Assembly: GCA_031253655.1 (NCBI GenBank)
Contig: JAIRVY010000128.1
Span: 1 to 32,901 of the forward strand
DNA: 32,901 nucleotides
From: Bacteroidales bacterium
GTDB lineage: Bacteria; Bacteroidota; Bacteroidia; Bacteroidales; WCHB1-69
Reading direction: 5' to 3'
A program made the translations under genes and the position numbers. This document shows positions 1 to 6,597 of this stretch, piece by piece. The notes under the pieces were generated by a model. That model saw nothing but the letters and a program-made list of their open reading frames with translations. It was not told where the DNA came from and made no database searches. Numbering within the stretch: position 1 is the first letter of the stretch; every line of letters begins with the position of its first letter.

Positions 1-33
1 TGTGAGAATGTAAACATAACCTCCTTTAGTCAT
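1..33 (-). CDS. GIY-YIG family nuclease, N-terminal fragment (runs off the left edge)
   Basis: Reading the minus strand from the ATG at 33 to the window edge gives MTKGGYVYILT. This is the typical opening of small Bacteroidota GIY-YIG nucleases of the UPF0213 type, where G-Y-V-Y-I-L-T contains the first half of the GIY...YIG motif. Only 11 codons are visible, so the catalytic Arg and Glu cannot be checked. The gene lies downstream of a 47-residue small ORF on the same strand, and a 25-base repeat end (87-111) sits just upstream of its start. The family call rests on motif recognition alone. Confidence 0.7.
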   Translation of the reverse strand, partial: MTKGGYVYILT

Positions 34-86
34 CTTCAATTAATTTTGCGACAAATAAACATTTTTGTAAAACACCAAAATAAAAA

Positions 87-111
87 ATAACGCCTCAAAC
101 TAATTTTTAAC
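87..111 (+). repeat. Solo copy of the 25-base end of the 23364-23646 inverted-repeat element
   Basis: The 25 bases beginning ATAACGCCTCAAACTAATTT are identical to the right end (23622-23646) and to the reverse complement of the left end (23364-23388) of the composite element near 23.5 kb. The identity stops at both sides. The copy lies in the intergenic gap 54 bases upstream of the GIY-YIG start codon. Confidence 0.8.
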
Positions 112-145
112 CGAAAAAAATGTGCAACAAAACAGTATGATATAT

Positions 146-289
146 TTACACCTTAAATTCAACAATTTTTCTACTCGTCAAATCATTATAAACATCGAAA
201 TGCAACCAGTTTATTCCTGTTTCGAGACGAATTGGGTAAGACAATTTATGGGCATTCTTTAAGTTTTTGATAATCTCTTTTCTTGACAT
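146..289 (-). CDS. Small hypothetical protein, 47 aa
   Basis: ATG at 289 to TAA at 146-148 on the minus strand encodes 47 residues beginning MSRKEIIKNLKNAH and ending SRKIVEFKV. The composition is protein-like: a basic, probably helical N-terminus, then alternating hydrophobic and polar residues with W28, H30, F31 and Y34. There is no signal peptide or membrane segment and I do not recognise the family. It lies between the GIY-YIG start and dxs on the same strand, 71 bases below the dxs stop. Reality is supported only by length, composition and a clean start and stop. Confidence 0.45.
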   Translation of the reverse strand: MSRKEIIKNLKNAHKLSYPIRLETGINWLHFDVYNDLTSRKIVEFKV

Positions 290-360
290 TTTATTTTACG
301 TTTTAATGATTAATAGTTAAGTAAATTGTTGATTTACAATATTATGAAAAAAACGTGGAA

Positions 361-2247
361 TTAATATTGTGATGATATTATTTTTATTAAACCTTCCACA
401 TCAAATCCTACTGATTTATACAAACTTGCTACATCTCCGTGCTCAATAAATGAATCAGGTAAAGCAACATGGACAATTTTAATAGACAATTTATTTTCTG
501 CAATATATTCAGATACTTCGGAAAACAAACCGCCAACTGCCGTTCCATCTTCCACAGTGACAATTGTGTGATGAGTTTTAGAAATATCATCCAACATTTC
601 TTTATCCAACGGTTTTAGAAAACGTATATCCACGTGAGTGGGGGCAATACCCTTTTTATTAAGAATGGCAATTGCTGTTGAGACATTGTTGCCAAGTGGT
701 CCAAGAGATAAAACGGCAATCTCTTTTCCTTTCTTCAGTATTTTTGATTTTCCAATTTCCAATTTTTCCATAGGTGTTTTCCAGTTTGTTAAAACCCCTT
801 TTCCGCGTGGGTATCTTATGGCAAATGGTTTTGTTCTCTCCGAATAAGCGGTAAACAACATATTTCGCAACTCCGATTCATTTCGCGGCGAAGCAATTAT
901 AAGACTGGGAATAGTTCTCAAGAACGCCAAATCGAATGCGCCGTGGTGGGTAGGACCGTCTTCTCCCACCAATCCCGCTCGGTCAATACAAAAAATTACA
1001 GGAAGTTGCTGCAGGGCAACATCGTGAATAATTTGGTCGTAACCACGCTGTAAGAACGAGGAGTAGATGTTGCAGAACGGAATGTAGCCCTCTGCTGCAA
1101 GCCCCGCTGCAAAAGTTACTGCGTGTTGCTCCGCAATCCCAACATCAAATACACGGTTGGGAAACTTATCACGCATAATTGTTAAAGAACAACCGGTAGC
1201 CATAGCCGGAGTAATTCCTACTACCTTTTCATTCAGAAGTACTAACTCTAAAATTGTTTCTCCAAATACAGTTTGATATTTTGGGGGTGAGTTTTGTTCA
1301 TCTGGAACTATTATTTCACCAGTTTCGGGGTCATAGCTGCCAGGGAAATGGTAGGCAATCTGATTCTCTTCCGCCTTTTGTAATCCTTTCCCTTTCACAG
1401 TTACGATGTGCAACAATTTTGGACCTTCTAACTCTTTCAAATTTGATAATAGACGAACTAACTTTACGACATTATGTCCATCTGCCGGACCAAAATATCG
1501 AAAGCCAAGTTGTTGAAAAAGATTACTTTTGCTTACAATTTGTCCTTTTAGGGCATTTCCCATCCTGCTAAACGCCTGCGTAATTAATTTACTGAAGTTA
1601 AAAAATTCCCAAAGCCCCTTTTTTACACGGTTGTAAGATTTTGAACTTGTAATTTTGAGTAGATATTGGCTCATCGCGCCCACATTTTCGTCAATAGCAA
1701 TACGGTTATCGTTGAGAATCACTAACATATTTGCCTGTTCTCCTCCCGCCTGGTTCATCGCTTCAAAAGCCATACCACCACCCATAGCGCCGTCCCCAAT
1801 TACTGCAATATGCTGTTGTGACTGATTTCCTGCTAAACGTGCAGCGGTTGCCATCCCTAAAACTGCGGAAATGGAAGTAGATGCATGTCCTGTGCCAAAT
1901 GCATCATACACACTTTCAGTCATTTTCGGAAATCCGCTGATACCTTTGTATTTTCTATTGGAGGAAAAATTCTCTTTTCTACCGGTAATAATTTTATGTG
2001 CGTATGCCTGGTGCCCCACATCCCATACTAGTTTATCGTTGGGTGTATCAAACACATAGTGAAGGGCAACGGTAATTTCAACAGTACCCAGACTTGCGCC
2101 AAGATGTCCGGCATTATTTGCCGACTGCGTGATGATAAATTGGCGTAACTCGTTGCTCAACTGCGGCAATTGCGCAATGGAAAGTTTCCTGATATCCTCA
2201 GGAAATTTCACTGTATCTAAGAGTGTATATGTTGCAATATCTGCCAT
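361..2247 (-). CDS. dxs: 1-deoxy-D-xylulose-5-phosphate synthase
   Basis: This thiamine-diphosphate enzyme condenses pyruvate with glyceraldehyde 3-phosphate in the first step of the MEP isoprenoid pathway; the product also feeds thiamine and, in many bacteria, pyridoxal synthesis. The 628-residue length is normal. Visible motifs are GHLGASLG (His48), WDVGHQAYAHK (His79), the ThDP/Mg motif GDGAMGGG at about 151 with N179/N181 downstream, DENVGAMS, and the pyrimidine-domain sequence DVGIAEQHAVTFAAGLA with the catalytic Glu. The C-terminal transketolase domain is complete. It starts 12 bases after the panB stop on the same strand, so the two are probably co-transcribed. Nothing looks damaged. 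Confidence 0.97.
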   Translation of the reverse strand: MADIATYTLLDTVKFPEDIRKLSIAQLPQLSNELRQFIITQSANNAGHLGASLGTVEITVALHYVFDTPNDKLVWDVGHQAYAHKIITGRKENFSSNRKYKGISGFPKMTESVYDAFGTGHASTSISAVLGMATAARLAGNQSQQHIAVIGDGAMGGGMAFEAMNQAGGEQANMLVILNDNRIAIDENVGAMSQYLLKITSSKSYNRVKKGLWEFFNFSKLITQAFSRMGNALKGQIVSKSNLFQQLGFRYFGPADGHNVVKLVRLLSNLKELEGPKLLHIVTVKGKGLQKAEENQIAYHFPGSYDPETGEIIVPDEQNSPPKYQTVFGETILELVLLNEKVVGITPAMATGCSLTIMRDKFPNRVFDVGIAEQHAVTFAAGLAAEGYIPFCNIYSSFLQRGYDQIIHDVALQQLPVIFCIDRAGLVGEDGPTHHGAFDLAFLRTIPSLIIASPRNESELRNMLFTAYSERTKPFAIRYPRGKGVLTNWKTPMEKLEIGKSKILKKGKEIAVLSLGPLGNNVSTAIAILNKKGIAPTHVDIRFLKPLDKEMLDDISKTHHTIVTVEDGTAVGGLFSEVSEYIAENKLSIKIVHVALPDSFIEHGDVASLYKSVGFDVEGLIKIISSQY

Positions 2248-2259
2248 GAATAAAAATCT

Positions 2260-3084
2260 CTAATACTGTTCTTTTTCGTTTGGAAACTCTCTCTGTTTCA
2301 CATCATTAATATAATGGGTAACTGCACCAATAATCTCTTCTGAGAAATTATGGTAACGGCGCAGGAATCGCGGGGAAAACTGTTGTGAATATCCCATCAT
2401 ATCGTGAAAAACAAGCACTTGTCCATTGGTGTGGGGTCCTGCACCTATGCCAATAGTGGGAATGTTGATACTTTCCGTAACCTGTTTTCCTATCGTGGCA
2501 GGAATTTTTTCCAACACCAACGCAAAACAACCTCTTTCTTCCAATACCTTTGCATCAGCCAACAGTTTCTCCACCTCTTTTTGTGTAGTTGCTCTTACTG
2601 TGTATGTTCCGAATTTATTGATACTTTGCGGAGTTAATCCAAGATGTCCCATTACAGGGATCCCGGCACTTAATATTCTGTCAATGCTTTCGGAAACTTC
2701 CATCCCTCCCTCTAATTTTACTGCATCAGCACCCGATTCTTTCATAATTCTGATGGCTGATGCCAGCGCTTCTATAGAATTTCCCTGATAGGTTCCAAAT
2801 GGCATATCTACCACAACAAGGGCTCGTTCCACAGCGCGCACCACAGAAGAAGCGTGGTATATCATATCGTTCAAAGTAATGGGTAATGTTGTTTTGTAGC
2901 CTGCCATAACATTAGCAGCCGAATCGCCCACCAAAATCACATCTATTTTTGCCTCATCCAACAAACGTGCAGTGGAAAAATCGTATGCAGTAAGCATAGC
3001 GATTTTTTCCCCTTCGTTGCGCATTCGTTGCAATATATGTGTAGTTACTTTGCTAACATTACGATACAGATATTGACCTTTCAT
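2260..3084 (-). CDS. panB: 3-methyl-2-oxobutanoate hydroxymethyltransferase
   Basis: PanB transfers a hydroxymethyl group from methylene-tetrahydrofolate to 2-oxoisovalerate, giving ketopantoate for pantothenate and CoA synthesis. Motifs are ILVGDSAANVMAG (Mg-binding Asp), VVVDMPFGTYQ, DAVKLEGG, the catalytic Glu in LVLEKIP, and PTIGIGAGPHTNGQVLVFHD. I choose the ATG at 3084 (274 aa, MKGQYLYRNVSKVTTH). The upstream in-frame ATG at 3108 lies inside a good -7 box (3106-3113) and its extra residues are not typical of the family. It is first in a panB-dxs unit and divergent from queE. Confidence 0.95.
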   Translation of the reverse strand: MKGQYLYRNVSKVTTHILQRMRNEGEKIAMLTAYDFSTARLLDEAKIDVILVGDSAANVMAGYKTTLPITLNDMIYHASSVVRAVERALVVVDMPFGTYQGNSIEALASAIRIMKESGADAVKLEGGMEVSESIDRILSAGIPVMGHLGLTPQSINKFGTYTVRATTQKEVEKLLADAKVLEERGCFALVLEKIPATIGKQVTESINIPTIGIGAGPHTNGQVLVFHDMMGYSQQFSPRFLRRYHNFSEEIIGAVTHYINDVKQREFPNEKEQY

Positions 3085-3105
3085 ATTTTGAATTTTTATG
3101 AAGCG

Positions 3106-3113
3106 CAAAAATA
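3106..3113 (-). promoter_or_regulatory. Candidate -7 box for panB-dxs
   Basis: The minus strand reads TATTTTTG, matching the Bacteroidota TAnnTTTG -7 element. Transcription would start near 3099, about 15 bases before the ATG at 3084, which rules out the longer panB start. A TTTG lies 15 bases further upstream, closer than the usual spacing, so the -33 half is weak. Confidence 0.45.
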
Positions 3114-3137
3114 GTAAATTTATTCAGCCAAATATAT

Positions 3138-3145
3138 TATTTTTG
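3138..3145 (+). promoter_or_regulatory. Candidate -7 box for queE
   Basis: TATTTTTG on the plus strand, 26 bases before the queE ATG, fits TAnnTTTG. No clear TTG -33 element is visible. With the minus-strand box at 3106-3113 it forms a compact divergent promoter region between panB and queE. Confidence 0.4.
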
Positions 3146-3171
3146 CTGACTTAATTAATAAGAATGTTTTT

Positions 3172-3801
3172 ATGCTAACCTCCTCAATAAAAAATCTTTC
3201 CCCCTATCTCTTACCGGTGATGGAGGAGTTTTATTCTCTTCAGGGTGAAGGAATTCAAGCCGGAAAACCCGCCTACTTTCTGCGTATTGGCGGCTGTGAA
3301 ATAGGGTGCTATTTCTGTGACGTGAAAGAATCGTGGGACGCTAATAGACACAAACTTACTCCTGTGGATGAAATAGTGCTACGAATTTTGAATAATCCTG
3401 CTAGGGCTGTGGTGATAACCGGCGGAGAGCCGATGTTGTATAATTTAGAATTTTTATGCAAAACGTTAAAAAACAATAATATAAAACTATATTTAGAAAC
3501 TTCCGGGTCTGAGACAATTTCAGGAGAATGGGATTGGATTTGTGTTTCACCAAAAAAAAACCACCCGCCGAAATTGAGTGTTCTACAACAGGCATCAGAA
3601 TTAAAAGTTGTTATTTGTAACGAAACCGATTTCGATTGGGCGGAAGAAAATGCAAAACTTGTGCGTAGCGATTGTCCCTTACTTCTTCAACCCGAGTGGA
3701 GTAATCAGAAAAAAGTGTTACCAAAAATTGTTGATTATATTTTATTAAATCCCAAATGGCGTATCTCTTTGCAGAGCCATAAATTTATCAATATTCCGTA
3801 A
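3172..3801 (+). CDS. queE: 7-carboxy-7-deazaguanine synthase (radical SAM)
   Basis: QueE is the radical-SAM enzyme that contracts 6-carboxytetrahydropterin to 7-carboxy-7-deazaguanine in preQ0/queuosine synthesis. The 209-residue protein has the family opening EEFYSLQGEG, then a [4Fe-4S] motif of spacing C-x3-C-x2-C (Cys42, Cys46, Cys49) in GGCEIGCYFCDVKESWD, followed by VVITGGEPML (GGEP SAM-binding motif) and LYLETSGS. This is the CDVKESWD subtype found in many Bacteroidota. The start at 3172 gives a 16-residue leader before MEEFYSLQGEG; a shorter start is possible but would crowd the motif. No other queuosine gene is adjacent. Confidence 0.93.
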   Translation: MLTSSIKNLSPYLLPVMEEFYSLQGEGIQAGKPAYFLRIGGCEIGCYFCDVKESWDANRHKLTPVDEIVLRILNNPARAVVITGGEPMLYNLEFLCKTLKNNNIKLYLETSGSETISGEWDWICVSPKKNHPPKLSVLQQASELKVVICNETDFDWAEENAKLVRSDCPLLLQPEWSNQKKVLPKIVDYILLNPKWRISLQSHKFINIP

Positions 3802-3818
3802 AATTGAACTTTTTCTTG

Positions 3819-3858
3819 CACTTTTTTGAATAAATTGTACAAAACTATTGAAAAAGTG
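3819..3858. terminator. Weak bidirectional terminator candidate between queE and the long pspC
   Basis: CACTTTTTTGAATA (3819-3832) is an imperfect inverted partner of TATTGAAAAAGTG (3846-3858), with a 13-base loop. It lies between two convergent genes. The stem is AT-rich and contains a mismatch or bulge, so the call is tentative. Confidence 0.25.
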
Positions 3859-3930
3859 TGTCATTTAATTTATCTTTAACATACTGGTTATTAAAAAAAT
3901 GATGATGTATGACCAAGAAATAAGGCCGTT

Positions 3931-5475
3931 CTAATCTCTAAAGACCTTTCCAAAAACAATCGTTTTTCCCTCCGGAATATAAAAAAGCATGCGTAAAACC
4001 TCGCCATTCCATCTCTTGTCTTTCGTAAATACGAGAGGTTCAATAGTAAGTAAAGAATCCGCTAAAGTATAGTGGAGGGAGAGTTGTTTGGCGTGACGTA
4101 AAGCGTTTTGCGGAGTTCTACCCGCTGCATCTTTTTGGTACTCAATACTGAAATTGCTTTCATCAACAGTTTTCCACCCCTCAACAATAGGCAATAAAAG
4201 TATTGCATCAGCGGCTTCTTCATTTTCACCATAAAAATAGATGCAATTATGGTTTGAAATAGTAGAACTCTTGACTTTACATTTACCTTTGGTTTTCTTC
4301 TTACTGCAACTTTTATACTCTTTACAATTGCTTTTATGCCAATAGCCCCAGTTGTCTATCCTGTTCGTAAGAGATTTGAAAGAACCTTCGGTATAGTAGT
4401 CTTCAGGAATATCCACATACAAAGTGTCTCCTTTAAATGCAGGGAGTTCAACATAATCATTTACTGTTCTCCAGTAGAAAAACGAAGTAGAATGATAGAC
4501 ACTCATTCCGATAAAAGCTAACAAAGCTGCAAACCAGAATAAGAAAAGAATGAGCCCGATTCTCAATTTTGTTTTAATACAAAATATCAATTTAATACCT
4601 CCGTAAAGAAGTCCAAAGAAGGGAAGGAAGATGAGTATGGCTAATAATCCGAAAAACCAATCAGGACGCCAACTAATATTAACAAAATCAAACAATTCTA
4701 CTCCGAAGATATTCACAAAGGAAAAACCGGTAACAAAAGCCACCACAAAAGCAATCAGCACGCCCATTGCAATCATTACAGCGATAAATCCAAAGAAAAT
4801 TCCGAAGATTTTACCCAGAGTTTGTACTACTTCATTGGCAGCGGGCGCATTTTTTCTAATAGAACGCTCTGCGTGGCGCAGTTCCTTTTCCACTTTTTTT
4901 TGAATATTTTTCAGGTCAGGTTTTTCCCCTCGCATCTCGTAGCGTTGCCGCATCGTTTGGGCAGAAGGTGTTATGAACCACAATAACACGTAAACCAATG
5001 CAATAATTCCCGGGGTTACCCCAAAAAACCTCCATTGTAAAGCTGAAAAACCGATAAATAAAACGGCAAATACAAGACGTACCAATACTACATCTGTATT
5101 GAAGTAAGCGGCAAGTCCGCTGCACACCCCTCCAAGTATTTTATTATTCATATCTCTGTACAGTTTTTTGGGCCCGGTTTTCTCTTTATTTTTATTACCG
5201 GTTTGTTTCTCCTCCGATTCAATATCTTCAGGATAACCAAGAATAGCGATTACTTCTTTTACTATGGTTTCGGAAATGACCTGATAGGGAGTGGTAATAC
5301 GCTCTCTAAAAAGTTCTGCGATACGCAGTTCAATGTCGTCCACAATCTCTTTACCCCCGTCATACTTTTCGTAATGCTTTTGTAAACGGTTTAAATAATT
5401 TTCAAGCAGGCGAAACGCATTTTCTTCTAAATGAAATGCCACGCCACCGATGCTCATTTTTGTTGTTAGTTTCAT
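3931..5475 (-). CDS. PspC-domain integral membrane protein (long paralogue)
   Basis: The 514-residue protein starts with a soluble module (about 1-85, motif IGGVAFHLEENAF, DIELRIAELF, ILGYPED). A PspC domain follows at about 104-170 (LYRDMNNKILGGVCSGLAAYF, then two hydrophobic segments). A charged linker precedes three or four further membrane segments at about 220-330. The C-terminal part, about 180 residues, is non-membrane and includes a Cys/Lys-rich stretch around 385-405 (five Cys). PspC domains in proteobacteria sense envelope stress with PspB. In Bacteroidota they commonly sit next to PadR regulators, and their role is not established. It is third in the pspC-padR-pspC unit, 16 bases after padR, and its first 170 residues are clearly paralogous to the protein at 5858-6412. 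Confidence 0.88.
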   Translation of the reverse strand: MKLTTKMSIGGVAFHLEENAFRLLENYLNRLQKHYEKYDGGKEIVDDIELRIAELFRERITTPYQVISETIVKEVIAILGYPEDIESEEKQTGNKNKEKTGPKKLYRDMNNKILGGVCSGLAAYFNTDVVLVRLVFAVLFIGFSALQWRFFGVTPGIIALVYVLLWFITPSAQTMRQRYEMRGEKPDLKNIQKKVEKELRHAERSIRKNAPAANEVVQTLGKIFGIFFGFIAVMIAMGVLIAFVVAFVTGFSFVNIFGVELFDFVNISWRPDWFFGLLAILIFLPFFGLLYGGIKLIFCIKTKLRIGLILFLFWFAALLAFIGMSVYHSTSFFYWRTVNDYVELPAFKGDTLYVDIPEDYYTEGSFKSLTNRIDNWGYWHKSNCKEYKSCSKKKTKGKCKVKSSTISNHNCIYFYGENEEAADAILLLPIVEGWKTVDESNFSIEYQKDAAGRTPQNALRHAKQLSLHYTLADSLLTIEPLVFTKDKRWNGEVLRMLFYIPEGKTIVFGKVFRD

Positions 5476-5491
5476 AATATTATGTTTAAAA

Positions 5492-5848
5492 TTAATGATT
5501 TATACGAAGTTGTTTAATTGTTTTAACGGTATCGTTCCAAGCAACATCCAATTCCAGTAAAAGTTGCCTTCCCCTTTCGGTAAGGGAGTAGTATTTTCTG
5601 GGGGGACCCTGCGGCGACTCCTCCCATCTGTATTTCAATAGTCCCTGGTTTTTTTGCCGGGTTAGAAGAGGATACAAAGTGCCTTCTACCACTATCATTT
5701 GCGCCTCTTTCAGTTCATTAATGATAGAAGTGGCATAAGCATCATTTTTTGAGAGAATACTCAGGATGCAGTATTCTAAAATTCCTTTTCGCATTTGGAC
5801 TTTTATATTATCGGTATTTAAAGTTTCGTCGATCATAATGGATTTCAT
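5492..5848 (-). CDS. PadR-family transcriptional regulator
   Basis: The 118-residue protein is a short (subfamily 2) PadR winged-helix regulator. Typical motifs are QMRKGILEYCILSIL, DAYATSIINEL, VEGTLYPLLTRQKNQGLL, and the wing PQGPPRKYYSLTERGR. Such proteins dimerise through the C-terminal helix and usually repress their own operon. It sits between two PspC genes, 9 bases after one and 16 bases before the other, so it is likely an autoregulator of this unit. A second in-frame ATG four codons in (5836) is an equally plausible start. Confidence 0.92.
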   Translation of the reverse strand: MKSIMIDETLNTDNIKVQMRKGILEYCILSILSKNDAYATSIINELKEAQMIVVEGTLYPLLTRQKNQGLLKYRWEESPQGPPRKYYSLTERGRQLLLELDVAWNDTVKTIKQLRINH

Positions 5849-5857
5849 TTTAAAGAA

Positions 5858-6412
5858 TTAGTATCTTGAAAAGTTGGAAATATTTTCTGCGTTAACTTCC
5901 ATTCCGCGCATTTGCAGTTTTTCGGCAATAGTGTTAGCTTTGGGTACTACAATCCACATAATGAGATATAGCCAAAAAGAGATTCCACCAAAAGCCAGTC
6001 CTACAAGGAAAAGAATACGAATAGCTATTACATCCAAATCGAAATATACGCCCAAACCACTACAAACGCCGCCGAATATTGAATTATCGAGGTCTCGGAA
6101 GAGTCGTTTGAGCGCTTTTTCGGAAGATTGGAAGTTGTAAGTTTCTTCTGAAGACGATTTTCCTTCGGGGTAACCCAATTGAGAGATTACCTTGTTCACT
6201 AACTTCATATCTACCACTTGTTGGTTAGTTTTCAAGTTTTCGTGAAAGATTTCGGCGATTCGTGCTTCAATATCTTCCATAATTTCTGTAATATCTTGTT
6301 TGTTTGAGATTGATGCCCGGAAGGAATTCAAATAATTATCCAATCTAATATAGGCGTCTTCTTCCACGACGAAACAGAATCCGCCGATGTTTACTGTTGT
6401 TACTTTTTTCAT
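5858..6412 (-). CDS. PspC-domain membrane protein (short paralogue)
   Basis: The 184-residue protein has the same N-terminal module as the long paralogue (NIGGFCFVVEEDA, DIEARIAEIF, QLGYPEG). A PspC domain follows at about 100-160 (LFRDLDNSIFGGVCSGLGVYF) with two predicted membrane segments, then a short tail ending shortly after QMRGMEVNAENISN. It lacks the extra membrane segments and C-terminal domain of the long copy. It is the first gene of the unit. A CTTTG-containing -7-like stretch (6461-6468, minus strand) about 50 bases upstream could be its promoter, without a clear -33 element. Confidence 0.88.
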   Translation of the reverse strand: MKKVTTVNIGGFCFVVEEDAYIRLDNYLNSFRASISNKQDITEIMEDIEARIAEIFHENLKTNQQVVDMKLVNKVISQLGYPEGKSSSEETYNFQSSEKALKRLFRDLDNSIFGGVCSGLGVYFDLDVIAIRILFLVGLAFGGISFWLYLIMWIVVPKANTIAEKLQMRGMEVNAENISNFSRY

Positions 6413-6597
6413 ACTATTATTATTTTTTAGGTATTAAATTTTTCGTTTTATTCTGCGGTGCAAAGAAATAAAAAATTATTAATATCTTGCATTACATAAT
6501 AGTAAAAAATTTTATTTGCTGATAACCAATGTAATAAAATTAAATCCCAAGTCCTAATTATTGAAAAAATATAGAATTCTGCTCTTTTGTACCGGTA

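Noticed and set aside
3085-3108. Longer panB start at 3108
   Set aside because: It overlaps the TATTTTTG -7 box at 3106-3113 and adds residues not typical of PanB.
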